Below, piece after piece: positions 37,843 through 46,115 of a stretch of DNA of 64,000 nt (position 1 is the stretch's first letter; each line of letters opens with the position of its first letter). The translations under genes were made by a program, and so were the position numbers. This DNA comes from Alphaproteobacteria bacterium (GTDB lineage: Bacteria > Pseudomonadota > Alphaproteobacteria > Rhizobiales > OSC116). The notes under the pieces are model-generated. The model was not told where the DNA came from, ran no database searches, and saw only the letters and a list, made by a program, of their open reading frames with translations. Location: contig NVQL02000017.1 in the NCBI GenBank assembly GCA_002400495.2, positions 1 to 64,000 of the forward strand, written 5' to 3'.

Positions 37843-38292
37843 TTAAAACGGCCGCACAATCACCATGACCACAATGATAATCATTAAAACAGTAGGTATC
37901 TCATTGATTAAACGATAGAATTTATGTGGTTTAATACCCTCACCGATGATGAATTTTTTACGCTCTCTGCCTAAATATATATGACAAACGCTCATAAAAA
38001 TAACGCATAAGAATTTAATATGAAACCAAATATCAACTTTAAAATCAATCACATTAGGAATAGACACCAATAAAAAACCACAGATCCAAGTCAACAGCAT
38101 GGCAGGATTCATAATCAATTTTATCAATTTACGTTCCATTGGCTCAAGCAATGCCCGAATGTCCGCATTGTCCATATTCATCGCATGATTTACAAATAAC
38201 CGCGGCAAATAGAGCAATCCCGCCATCCAGCTAATCACCGCAATCACATGAATGGCTTTGATAATTTCATAATAATCTGCAATAAAATCCAT
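37843..38292 (-). CDS. hemJ: Protoporphyrinogen IX oxidase HemJ
   Basis: Oxidises protoporphyrinogen IX to protoporphyrin IX in haem synthesis. It is an integral membrane protein of 149 residues with four spans. The conserved histidine and the start of the family pattern lie in IKAIHVIAVISWMAGLLYLPRLFV, with RKLIKLIMNPAMLLTW and a final NEIPTVLMI segment. It lies 18 bp downstream of hemE, the preceding haem-pathway enzyme in this block. Confidence 0.93.
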   Translation of the reverse strand: MDFIADYYEIIKAIHVIAVISWMAGLLYLPRLFVNHAMNMDNADIRALLEPMERKLIKLIMNPAMLLTWICGFLLVSIPNVIDFKVDIWFHIKFLCVIFMSVCHIYLGRERKKFIIGEGIKPHKFYRLINEIPTVLMIIIVVMVIVRPF

Positions 38293-38310
38293 TTTTTACC
38301 TCAACGCCGC

Positions 38311-39342
38311 TCAGCGACTTCTAATTTGATTGATCACTTGATGCACATGTTGTTGCGGCGTTTCAGGAATGATGCCATGGCCGAGATTAAAAATAAACCG
38401 CCTGCCTTGCATCACATCACAAATATGATCAACTCGTTTATTAAGCCGCTCACCGCCTGCAACTAACAATAATGGGTCAAGATTGCCTTGCAAGGTGATA
38501 TCAGCATGTATAGCGTCTCTAATCCACTCTAAATCGACACTGGTATCAAATGCCAAACCATCAATATCAACATTTTTTGCATAATAGGGATATTTTTCAC
38601 CTGCCCCACGCGGAAAGGCAATAATCTTAACCGCATCCATACCAGCAGCCTTAAGTTTAGCTTTTAACTTTTTTACTAGATTATGAGTCGGCTCTACAAC
38701 CAGACGATCAAATTCATCATCCGCTAAATTGCTTGCCCAGCTATCAAATATCATAAGCACCTGCGCGCCATTTTTAGCCTGCATAAATAGATAATCTGCT
38801 AACACATCACTCAGTAAAACCAATAACTGATTCATTAATTCTGGATGATTGTAGGAGAACAACCTGCCTATTTTTTGGTCCACACTACCCACACCACCGA
38901 GCATATAGGTGAGTAATGTCCAAGGAGCGCCACAAAAACCAATAAGGTCTTTATCTTTTGGCAAAGCTTTACGAATAGATGCCACCGCTTGATAGACCTT
39001 ATCTATTTCTTGATGGAAATTTTCTACATTAAGTGCATCAATATCGCTTTGATTGGTTAAAGGCACTAATTTAGGCCCCTCACCTTTGACAAAACTCACT
39101 TGCATACCCAAAGCATCTGGAACCACAAGAATGTCTGAAAATAGAATGGCTGCATCAAAATCGAATTTGTCTATCGGTTGCATGGTGACAATGGTGGCAA
39201 ATTCTGGATTGTAACAAAGGTCTAAAAAGCTACCCGCATGTTCGCGGACTTTTAGATATTCTGGAAGGTAACGACCCGCTTGGCGCATGAACCAAATAGA
39301 AGGGATAGAAGGAGGGTTTGAAGAGAAAGCATTTAAGATCAT
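38311..39342 (-). CDS. hemE: Uroporphyrinogen decarboxylase
   Basis: Converts uroporphyrinogen III to coproporphyrinogen III. The 343 residues open with the signature IWFMRQAGRYLPEYLKVRE and contain ILFSDILVVPDALGM and GFCGAPWTLLTYM, all characteristic. I start at ATG 39342 because the conserved region begins soon after; a frame extending to 39393 adds a Thr-rich stretch without support. In Caulobacter and its relatives the origin of replication is next to hemE, and the gap upstream of this gene shows origin features. Confidence 0.94.
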   Translation of the reverse strand: MILNAFSSNPPSIPSIWFMRQAGRYLPEYLKVREHAGSFLDLCYNPEFATIVTMQPIDKFDFDAAILFSDILVVPDALGMQVSFVKGEGPKLVPLTNQSDIDALNVENFHQEIDKVYQAVASIRKALPKDKDLIGFCGAPWTLLTYMLGGVGSVDQKIGRLFSYNHPELMNQLLVLLSDVLADYLFMQAKNGAQVLMIFDSWASNLADDEFDRLVVEPTHNLVKKLKAKLKAAGMDAVKIIAFPRGAGEKYPYYAKNVDIDGLAFDTSVDLEWIRDAIHADITLQGNLDPLLLVAGGERLNKRVDHICDVMQGRRFIFNLGHGIIPETPQQHVHQVINQIRSR

Positions 39343-39788
39343 AATATAATATATAAAGGTTGTTGTTGTTGTTGGTCGGTGATTAATGGGCACAATTTGT
39401 TATCAATGATTCTTTCACAAGAAATACACAAATAGCAATTTGTATAAAGAGGGAAGAAAATTAACAGTTCTTTTGGTTTGACTCCGTACGATATTAACTT
39501 TTTGTTAACTTCTGACGCTCAAAAGTTAACAAAACCTTAATAAAAGGTTAACAAGCTATTTTTTGAAATTTTTACAAAAACCCAATTAACCATGTTGATA
39601 AGGCCTGTAAAAAAACTTATAATTTTATTAAATCTTATCCACTCTAATTAACAGTCAAATTATCCAATATTATACAAATGTGGAAAAGATTGCGCAAGTT
39701 AGGCTGACCTTGGATAAGTGAAAATCTTATCCTTTTTCATCCACATGCTTAGGGTTTTTATAAACAGCCAACCAAATGATAGACGCAT
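39343..39788. other. Putative chromosomal origin of replication (oriC)
   Basis: AT-rich, non-coding, and between divergent hemE and maf. DnaA-box-like 9-mers: TTATCCACT (39635-39643), TTTTCCACA on the minus strand (39679-39687) and TCATCCACA (39737-39745), plus weaker TTATCC copies near 39711 and 39727. Three CtrA-type boxes, TTAA-N7-TTAA, lie at 39494-39509, 39526-39540 and 39537-39552, the last two sharing a half-site. Two GANTC methylation sites lie at 39408 and 39480. Genes point away on both sides, parS sites are within 7 kb, and strand composition changes here. The hemE-linked position matches Caulobacter. DnaA binding and initiation are inferred. Confidence 0.8.
39494..39552. promoter_or_regulatory. 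Cluster of three CtrA-type boxes in the origin region
   Basis: TTAACTTTTTGTTAAC at 39494-39509 is a full TTAA-N7-TTAAC match. TTAACAAAACCTTAA at 39526-39540 and TTAATAAAAGGTTAAC at 39537-39552 overlap by a half-site. Clustering of three full-spacing boxes in 59 bp at an origin is what CtrA control of replication looks like in Caulobacter. No ctrA gene lies in the window. Confidence 0.65.
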
Positions 39789-40430
39789 ATGATAGACAAT
39801 CAAAAACTTAATCTCATATTAGCTTCAGGCAGTCGAAGCCGCAAAAGCCTGCTTAACGGCGCTGGCATTGCTTTTACTGCTCATCCTGCCGATATAGATG
39901 AGAGCATCATCAAAACCCAAAACACCAAATTGGGCATAAACCCCGCCCAAACCGCGCAAGATTTAGCAGATGCCAAAGCCCTATATGTCGGCCACATCAT
40001 TTCGCAGGAGAAGCCATCGGCACTGGTACTGGGTTCTGACCAGATCTGCCATTTAAACGGCCAGATTTTAGACAAACCAGGCAGCAAAGCCAATTTATCT
40101 GCACATTTGCAGCAATTAACCGGCAAAACCCACACTCTAACTTCGGCTCTAAGCATTGTCCAAAATGGCAAAATTATTTTCAGGCATAAAGATGCCGCAC
40201 ATTTAACCATGTATGATTTAAATGAAGCCGAAATTGCAGATTATATAAAGCGGGCAGGGGATGATGTGATCCATGCGGCGGGCGGTTATCATTTAGAAGC
40301 CATAGGCGTGCAGTTATTCAAACAGATTGAAGGCAGTTATTTCACCATTTTGGGCTTGCCGCTTCTGCCTTTGATTGAATTCTTGCGTGATCATGGCTAT
40401 AAAAACAATAAACAACGGGGCGAATTTTAA
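39789..40430 (+). CDS. maf: Maf-family nucleotide pyrophosphatase
   Basis: Hydrolyses non-canonical or modified nucleoside triphosphates as a house-cleaning enzyme. The 213-residue protein starts LILASGSRSRKSLL (the S-R-K substrate loop) and continues with DIDES, LGSDQICHLNG and AAGGYHLEAIGVQLFKQIEGSYFTILGLPL, all family landmarks. It is the first gene rightward of the origin, and aroE follows with no gap. Confidence 0.93.
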   Translation: MIDNQKLNLILASGSRSRKSLLNGAGIAFTAHPADIDESIIKTQNTKLGINPAQTAQDLADAKALYVGHIISQEKPSALVLGSDQICHLNGQILDKPGSKANLSAHLQQLTGKTHTLTSALSIVQNGKIIFRHKDAAHLTMYDLNEAEIADYIKRAGDDVIHAAGGYHLEAIGVQLFKQIEGSYFTILGLPLLPLIEFLRDHGYKNNKQRGEF

Positions 40431-41261
40431 ATGCAACAAACCAAAAACCTATACGTGATTGGCTGGCCGATTAAACATTCCAGATCACCGCTTATCCATA
40501 ATTATTGGATAAAAAAACATGGTTTAGACGCTGTATACGCGCAAAAGCAGGTCGCGCCTGATGATTTATCCAAATTTATTCACATGTTGAAATCAGATGA
40601 ATGTTTGGGCTTTAACATCACCATTCCGCACAAACAGGCGGTATTTGCCGCAGTGCCGCGCCGTGATGTTTTGGCCAATAAACTCGGTGCGTGCAACACC
40701 ATATCATGGCGAGATAATGAATTATATGCAGATAATACAGATGGTTACGGGTTTTATAGAAACCTGCTTGATTATAGTGATTGGCGTCAAACAGACCAGC
40801 CAATCATCATATATGGGGCAGGGGGCGCCGCACGGGCAATTCTGCAAGCCATGCATGATGCAGGTGCACAACATATATACATTTTTAACCGTACCATACC
40901 AAGGGCGCAAAAATTACTTGCAGATTTGAACATAGAAGCTAATATTTTAACAAATTCAGATGAATTGAATGATTGTTTAGCTTACGCGGGCTTACTCATT
41001 AACACCACCAGCTTGGGCATGAATGGTGAAAATGACGTTGACATCAATTTATCTCTAATGCCCAAAACCGCCATCGTGGCGGATATTGTTTACACGCCGC
41101 TTCAAACTGGCCTGTTAAAACAAGCTGATGATTTAGGCTTGGTGACAGTTGATGGTTTGGGCATGTTATTGCATCAGGCAGCCAAAGCGTTTGAAATTTG
41201 GTTTGGCATTCTGCCTGAAGTGGATGACGAGTTGAGGGATTTGGTGTTGTCAGATTTATAA
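40431..41261 (+). CDS. aroE: Shikimate dehydrogenase
   Basis: Reduces 3-dehydroshikimate to shikimate with NADPH. The 276 residues have the shikimate-binding GWPIKHSRSPLIHNYW, the catalytic lysine in FNITIPHKQ, the aspartate in ADNTDGYGF, the NADPH motif GAGGAARAIL and the C-terminal GLGMLLHQAAKAFEIWFG. It abuts maf and precedes coaE in the maf-aroE-coaE-dnaQ group typical of alphaproteobacterial origin regions. Confidence 0.96.
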   Translation: MQQTKNLYVIGWPIKHSRSPLIHNYWIKKHGLDAVYAQKQVAPDDLSKFIHMLKSDECLGFNITIPHKQAVFAAVPRRDVLANKLGACNTISWRDNELYADNTDGYGFYRNLLDYSDWRQTDQPIIIYGAGGAARAILQAMHDAGAQHIYIFNRTIPRAQKLLADLNIEANILTNSDELNDCLAYAGLLINTTSLGMNGENDVDINLSLMPKTAIVADIVYTPLQTGLLKQADDLGLVTVDGLGMLLHQAAKAFEIWFGILPEVDDELRDLVLSDL

Positions 41262-41296
41262 ATACTGGCAATGCTGATAAATAAGAAAGAAATAAA

Positions 41297-41896
41297 ATGT
41301 TAAAAATTGGTTTGACGGGGTCTATTGGCATGGGGAAATCGACCACATCTGATATGTTCAAACAACAAGGTGTGCCGATATTTGATGCCGATGCTATGGT
41401 TCATACGCTCTACCAAAAGGGCTATCAAGGCTATGAAATGGTCGCTAGCATTTGCCCAGACGCAACTAAGGGTGATGCGGTTGATCGGCAGATATTATCG
41501 GCCTTTGTGCAAGAAAACCCCCACGCTTTAACCGCCATAGAAAAGCAATTGCACCCGTTGATTAGAAATATAGAAAAAGAATTTTTTGCCCAGAGCCTAA
41601 AAAATGGCGCTAAATATATTATTTTTGACATTCCACTGCTTTATGAAATGAAATCGAATACTGATATGGACAAGGTGATTGTCATCACCACCACGCCAGA
41701 AATTCAGCGCGAACGGGTGATGCAAAGAGCCGGCATGACTGATAAAAAGTTTAAATTTTTGCTGTCAAAACAAATTCCTGATGTTGAAAAACGCACACGC
41801 GCCGATTATATTGTCGACACCAGTGATGGCTTAGACGCAGCGCAATTACAAGTGAATGAAATTATTAAAATTTTGGATCAACTTTCAGTAAAATAA
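41297..41896 (+). CDS. coaE: Dephospho-CoA kinase
   Basis: Last step of coenzyme A synthesis, phosphorylating dephospho-CoA. The 199-residue P-loop kinase has GLTGSIGMGKSTTSDMF at the N-terminus, VPIFDADAMVHTLY and FDIPLLYEM, with an RxxxR lid near RVMQRAGMTDKKF. The length is normal. It lies 35 bp after aroE and 18 bp before dnaQ. Confidence 0.96.
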   Translation: MLKIGLTGSIGMGKSTTSDMFKQQGVPIFDADAMVHTLYQKGYQGYEMVASICPDATKGDAVDRQILSAFVQENPHALTAIEKQLHPLIRNIEKEFFAQSLKNGAKYIIFDIPLLYEMKSNTDMDKVIVITTTPEIQRERVMQRAGMTDKKFKFLLSKQIPDVEKRTRADYIVDTSDGLDAAQLQVNEIIKILDQLSVK

Positions 41897-41914
41897 CCAC
41901 AGAATTAGAGAAAA

Positions 41915-42637
41915 ATGGCTATAGACATTCCGCAACGCTCCATTGTCTTGGACACTGAAACCACGGGTTTTAAAACCTCCGAAGGCCATAGATTGGTTGA
42001 AATTGGCTGTTTAGAGCTACACAATCTCATCCCCACAGGCAAGGAATTTCATGTTTACACCAACCCCGAGCGTGACATGCCTGATGGGGCGTTTAAAGTG
42101 CATGGCTTAAGCATTGAATTCCTATCGGATAAGCCATTATTTAAGCAGGTTGCCGATGATTTCTTAGCCTTTTGTGGCGATGATGTTTTGGTCATTCACA
42201 ATGCACCATTTGACATGGGATTTTTGAATTTTGAGCTACAAAAAGCTGGCAAACCAAAGCTAAAACAAACCACTGCCAATGGCGGGGTCATCGACACTTT
42301 GACCGTGGCGCGTAAACGCTACCCCACTGGCCCCAATAGTCTGGATGCCTTATGCCGCCGTTTTGGCATAGATAACAGCAACCGAACCTTGCATGGTGCG
42401 TTGCTGGATAGTGAATTACTGGCCGAAGTTTATATGGAATTAATGGGCGGAAGGCAAATCAACTTAATGGGTGATGAAACAGGCGCAGCAGGTGGCAGCA
42501 ATGATGCTTATCGCGCGGTGAAGCAGATGGTGCGACCAACCAAGCTAAAATCATTATTAACCGCAGATGAAGTGGCGGCGCATAAGAAATTTATTGAAGA
42601 TGAAATTGGTGCTGATGCTTTATGGAACCAAAGTTAA
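41915..42637 (+). CDS. dnaQ: DNA polymerase III epsilon subunit (proofreading exonuclease)
   Basis: 3'-5' exonuclease that proofreads for the replicative polymerase. The 240 residues show Exo I (LDTETTG), Exo II (HNAPFDMGFL) and Exo III-epsilon (HGALLDSELLAEVY) with the catalytic acidic residues and histidine, followed by a flexible C-terminal tail that binds the alpha subunit. It ends 48 bp from the convergent secB gene. Confidence 0.95.
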   Translation: MAIDIPQRSIVLDTETTGFKTSEGHRLVEIGCLELHNLIPTGKEFHVYTNPERDMPDGAFKVHGLSIEFLSDKPLFKQVADDFLAFCGDDVLVIHNAPFDMGFLNFELQKAGKPKLKQTTANGGVIDTLTVARKRYPTGPNSLDALCRRFGIDNSNRTLHGALLDSELLAEVYMELMGGRQINLMGDETGAAGGSNDAYRAVKQMVRPTKLKSLLTADEVAAHKKFIEDEIGADALWNQS

Positions 42638-42640
42638 GCA

Positions 42641-42665
42641 CAAAAATGCCGCTTAAAAGCGGCAT
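42641..42665 (-). terminator. Terminator of secB
   Basis: ATGCCGCTT (42646-42654) pairs with AAGCGGCAT (42657-42665), with the innermost bases forming the loop. On the minus strand the stem is followed by TTTTTG, so it serves secB. It lies 3 bp past the dnaQ stop codon and may stop dnaQ transcription as well. Confidence 0.85.
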
Positions 42666-42685
42666 CATCAGATTATATTTAAAAC

Positions 42686-43255
42686 CTATTGTTTGGTTTC
42701 TTTAGCCGCTTTTGCCGCTTCAGCAGCTTTACTTTGCTCGACATTTGCCACAATGCTATCACGATAAAGTTGAGTGAAATCAACAGGGTCAATCATTAGT
42801 GGTGGGAAACCACCATCACGAATGGCATCTGAAATAATGCGTCGTGCAAATGGGAATAAAATGCGCGGGCATTCAATCATCACCATTGGATGCACTGTAT
42901 CGGGCGGGCAATTGTGCAATTTAAACACGCCACCAAAATAAAGCTCAGCGGCAAAAACCACTTTTTCGCCATCTTTGGCAGAGGCTTCTAATTGCAACAC
43001 AACTTCAAAATGATCATCAGCCATTGGTGTGGCTTCAACATTGACCACAATGTTAATCTTGCTGTTTTGGCTCACATCGCCACTCAATGACATAGGTGCA
43101 TTTGGGTTTTCAAAAGAGAAATCTTTAGTATATTGCACCATCACTTGGATATTGGGAGCGGCTGGTGCTTCATTTGTATTGGAGGCGTTTGCATTGGAGG
43201 CATTTCCACTGGAGGCGTTTCCATTGGCAGCAGCGCCATTATTTTCTTCAGCCAT
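42686..43255 (-). CDS. secB: Protein-export chaperone SecB
   Basis: Tetrameric chaperone that keeps preproteins unfolded for SecA. The SecB core begins near residue 34 (NIQVMVQYTKDFSFENPNAP) and includes GGVFKLHNCPP and CPRILFPFARRIISDAIRDGGFPPLMIDPVDF. The protein is 189 residues because of a low-complexity N-terminus of about 30 residues rich in Asn, Ala and Ser, encoded partly by three 15-bp tandem repeats, and a short Ala/Lys tail. An AGGAAA site precedes the ATG. Confidence 0.95.
   Translation of the reverse strand: MAEENNGAAANGNASSGNASNANASNTNEAPAAPNIQVMVQYTKDFSFENPNAPMSLSGDVSQNSKINIVVNVEATPMADDHFEVVLQLEASAKDGEKVVFAAELYFGGVFKLHNCPPDTVHPMVMIECPRILFPFARRIISDAIRDGGFPPLMIDPVDFTQLYRDSIVANVEQSKAAEAAKAAKETKQ
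43178..43222 (-). repeat. secB: Three 15-bp tandem repeats in secB
   Basis: Three adjacent 15-bp units (on the plus strand, 43178-43192, 43193-43207 and 43208-43222), each close to ATTGGAGGCGTTTGC, encode degenerate G/A-N-A-S-N/S pentapeptides near the SecB N-terminus. Because the unit is a multiple of three, copy changes keep the frame. Confidence 0.85.
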
Positions 43256-43368
43256 AATCTTTTCCTGTTCAATCTATCTATAAAAGTCGCGTTAAGTTAA
43301 GATATATATAGTCAAACAGCAAGCCAATTCTTCGGCTATATGGTTAACGGCATCAGGCCTTTGCGGCT

Positions 43369-43866
43369 TTATTTGTCTATTTGTTTGGGGTCATCTTCTA
43401 CCACTTGAAACTCACCTTCAATTTCATCCTCATCACTATAATCTGCGGCCTGATGGCTGCTATAGCTGGTAGAGTGAAATTCAAAACCCGAGCTGGTTTT
43501 ACCATAACGAGATTGCTTAAACTGACGGCCGATAAAATAAGCCGCCGCCAAGCGCACTTGCGGGATGAATAAGCTAAAGCCAATAAAATCGGTAAAAAAC
43601 CCAGGGGTAAGTAGCAGCAGACCCGCCACCACTATGAACGCGCCATGAATTAGATTCTGCACTGGCATTTGGCCTTGCGCCATTTCGGCTTGCACCTTCA
43701 TCACAATATTAAGCCCTTGTTGGCGCAATAAATAGGTGCCAATCATTGCGGTGATGATGACCACCGCCAACGTCGGCAACAGGCCAATGGCGCTGCCAAC
43801 TTGAATAAACAGTCCGATTTCAATCACCGGAACGGCGATGAATATGAATAATAATAAAAGACCCAT
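43369..43866 (-). CDS. fxsA: FxsA-family membrane protein
   Basis: A 165-residue inner-membrane protein with three or four spans at the N-terminal two thirds (LLLLFIFIAVPVIEIGLFIQ, LAVVIITAMIGTYLLRQQG, GLLLLTPGFFTDFIGFSLF) and an acidic, soluble C-terminus. In E. coli the protein (YjeG) relieves F-plasmid exclusion of phage T7; its cellular role is unknown. GGAGAG precedes the ATG. It sits between secB and timA, as in many alphaproteobacteria. Confidence 0.9.
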   Translation of the reverse strand: MGLLLLFIFIAVPVIEIGLFIQVGSAIGLLPTLAVVIITAMIGTYLLRQQGLNIVMKVQAEMAQGQMPVQNLIHGAFIVVAGLLLLTPGFFTDFIGFSLFIPQVRLAAAYFIGRQFKQSRYGKTSSGFEFHSTSYSSHQAADYSDEDEIEGEFQVVEDDPKQIDK

Positions 43867-44053
43867 TGGTCACTCTCCATGCTTTCGTCACATTGCTTAT
43901 ATAAAAATCATCAGAATATTTGATAATATTTTATATAATGACTATATGTATATCAATTGATCAAAAAACAAGATAGGTTTCTTGTAAAAATTTGATCTAC
44001 TTGGCCTAATTTGGGTTAATTTAGATTTATGAGTATATTTAAGGATAAAGAAT

Positions 44054-44779
44054 ATGGGTAGTTTGCTTAACATTTTGGTACCAATTTTGGCGGTTTTTTT
44101 GGTTTATAAATTATTCACCACATTGGGTAAAAATGGTGATGACAGCCAAGATATGAATGCCCAAAATGACCGCAGAAACCGTGTTGAGAATGACGATGAT
44201 GATGGCGGCAATGTAATAAAATTACCCACTGCCGCCAAAACCCAAGCGGGCAATGCAGCCCGCCCCGATCCAGTCGAAATTTTGGCCAATGCGATAGACA
44301 CCGAAAGTTTTGCTTCTGCTGATGACAAAGCCAAAGCCGGTTTAAAAACCATCATTATGGCGCATCCTTCATTTGATTATCGCGAATTTATGAACGGCGC
44401 CGAAGTTGCTTATGAAATGATCACTTTAGGTTTTGCCCAAAATGACCGCGACATTTTAAAACGCTTGCTCACCCCTGCGGTTTATGAAAGCTTTAATAGT
44501 GTGATCACCGCGCGTGAAGCCGCTGGTCACCGCGTGCATAGCCGTTTTGTTGGCTATGAGCGGGTGCAGATGAAAGATGCAGTTTTGGATTTAGACATTG
44601 TCCGTTTGACGGTGCATTTTGTCGGCAAATTGGTTTCGACCACCTATGATGCAAATGACAAAATTATCGATGGCAATGAAAAACATATCTACAATACCAA
44701 TGACATCTGGACGTTTGAAAGCGATATGACCAATGAAAAAACCTCATGGCAATTAGCCGCCACCGCGAAAGGCGAATGA
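44054..44779 (+). CDS. TimA / Tim44-like domain protein
   Basis: A 241-residue protein with one N-terminal transmembrane segment (LLNILVPILAVFLVYKLF), an acidic linker and a C-terminal Tim44-like domain (MAHPSFDYREFMNGAEVAYEMI, then RVHSRFVGYERVQMKDAVL and NDIWTFESDM). Caulobacter TimA and mitochondrial Tim44 share this domain; the bacterial proteins are linked to membrane protein translocation or assembly, but the activity is not settled. It is the first gene of a rightward group; in many relatives mltA follows, but here the Smr gene does. Confidence 0.9.
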   Translation: MGSLLNILVPILAVFLVYKLFTTLGKNGDDSQDMNAQNDRRNRVENDDDDGGNVIKLPTAAKTQAGNAARPDPVEILANAIDTESFASADDKAKAGLKTIIMAHPSFDYREFMNGAEVAYEMITLGFAQNDRDILKRLLTPAVYESFNSVITAREAAGHRVHSRFVGYERVQMKDAVLDLDIVRLTVHFVGKLVSTTYDANDKIIDGNEKHIYNTNDIWTFESDMTNEKTSWQLAATAKGE

Positions 44780-44800
44780 TCGAGGTTTAAGGTTGATGTC

Positions 44801-45517
44801 ATGGCAAAAAAGGGTTCAAAATCACGTAAATTAACCGCACAAGAGCAATCTTTGTGGCAAAAAGTGACCAAAGATGTGATTGGCAACCCCAAGCAAAAGC
44901 TCTTAAATGAGCATATGCCTGACATTTTGCCAGATATAAGCTTGCCAAAACCCAAAACACGAAAAAATTTAAAATCCACCGCCGCATCAATCAAACCGCC
45001 AAAAGCAGAGTCTTTAGACTCTGGTTATTTACTAAAATTAATGAAAAGATTTGATCAAGCTGGGCAACATTCCACCGTTAGATCTAACCATTCGACTGGC
45101 TATCAAACCAATAATGACTGGCACGAAAAGCCGCAAAATATACCGTTAGACCGCAATATACGCCAAAAATTACAACGCGGCGGTGCTGACATTGAAGCAC
45201 GGCTCGACCTGCATGGTTTCAACCGCAACAACGCCCAAACCAAGCTAATGAGCTTCTTGCGCTCATCATGGCAGCAAGGATTAAAAACAGTGATTGTGGT
45301 GACCGGCAAGGGCGATGGCTCAATTGCCAGACACAGCCTGCACAGTGCTGATTTTTTCCAAATGCCAGAGCAACGCGCGGTATTACGGGCATCAATTGGC
45401 GATTGGCTCAACAGCGCCGAAGCCGCTCCCTTTGTGATCGGCTGGCAACCTGCGCACCCCAAACATGGCGGTGGCGGCGCTGTCTATGTGCGCATCCGCA
45501 GCAAAAGGCGGCATTGA
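44801..45517 (+). CDS. Smr-domain protein
   Basis: A 238-residue protein with a basic, probably disordered first half and a C-terminal Smr domain (about 135-238). The domain has ARLDLHGFNRNNAQTKLMSF (the LDLHG motif), VIVVTGKGDGSIARHSLH (a variant of the TGxG motif) and AHPKHGGGGAVYVRIR. Smr domains bind or nick nucleic acids. It lies 21 bp after timA and 2 bp before the XRE-type gene. Confidence 0.92.
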   Translation: MAKKGSKSRKLTAQEQSLWQKVTKDVIGNPKQKLLNEHMPDILPDISLPKPKTRKNLKSTAASIKPPKAESLDSGYLLKLMKRFDQAGQHSTVRSNHSTGYQTNNDWHEKPQNIPLDRNIRQKLQRGGADIEARLDLHGFNRNNAQTKLMSFLRSSWQQGLKTVIVVTGKGDGSIARHSLHSADFFQMPEQRAVLRASIGDWLNSAEAAPFVIGWQPAHPKHGGGGAVYVRIRSKRRH

Positions 45518-45519
45518 TT

Positions 45520-45885
45520 ATGACCCCATTTGGATTGAAATTACGTGAATTGCGCAACCTAAAAAGCGTCACACAAAAAAAAATGGCGCAAGACTTAAAC
45601 ATTTCAGCAGCCTATTTATCGGCATTAGAACACGGCAAACGCGGTGTTCCCTCATGGCAAATGCTACAACGCATCATCCATTATTTCAACATTATATGGG
45701 ATGAAGCCGAGGAACTGGTTGAAATCGCCGGCCATTCACGCACAAAAACCACAATAAATACAATAGGCCTAAGCCCCAAAGCCAACATCCTAGCCAACCG
45801 TTTCGCCGCAGAAATAAACAGGCTTGATGAGCAAGGCCTAGACAAGGTTTTGGCCGTGCTAGATGGCAATGCGGCCACAGAATAA
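45520..45885 (+). CDS. XRE-family helix-turn-helix regulator
   Basis: A 121-residue protein with an N-terminal helix-turn-helix (LRELRNLKSVTQKKMAQDLN, ISAAYLSALEHGKRGVPSW) and a helical C-terminus. I start at ATG 45520, just after the Smr stop; an open frame further upstream overlaps the Smr gene and is spurious. Target unknown. The smr-xre-hslU order is usual for Hyphomicrobiales, though here xre and hslU are convergent. Confidence 0.88.
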   Translation: MTPFGLKLRELRNLKSVTQKKMAQDLNISAAYLSALEHGKRGVPSWQMLQRIIHYFNIIWDEAEELVEIAGHSRTKTTINTIGLSPKANILANRFAAEINRLDEQGLDKVLAVLDGNAATE

Positions 45886-45939
45886 ACCACAAATGCAGAA
45901 TTCCCGCCCACTCCCCATTCCCAATACAGCAAACTCAGA

Positions 45940-46110
45940 GCCTCTATCTACCCCTTGTTTCCAAGGCACGTGCCATTCAGTGAGTGCGTTCGCTGCGCTC
46001 TCTTGCCTGCCGCGGGTTCGTCTGCAGCGGCTTCGAACGGCCGAACACGCACTCACTGAAATGAATGGGAGTTGTGGAAACGAGGGCAGACGCAAACTCT
46101 GAACCCTCAG
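45940..46110. repeat. Mosaic intergenic repeat, copy R6 (compact near-palindromic form)
   Basis: It fills the convergent gap between the XRE gene and hslU. CAGTGAGTGCGTTCG (45978-45992) faces CGAACACGCACTCACTG (46042-46058); further out, CTTGTTTCC opposes GGAAACGAG and CTCAGAG opposes CTCTGA. The centre holds the type B core CGTCTGCAGCGGCTTCGAAC. The whole element would fold as one long hairpin of about 160 nt. Confidence 0.85.
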
Positions 46111-46115
46111 TTAAC

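Noticed and set aside
45403-45519. Longer N-terminus for the XRE regulator
   Set aside because: The upstream part overlaps the Smr gene in another frame and is Arg/Cys-rich; the ATG at 45520 starts right at the HTH family N-terminus.
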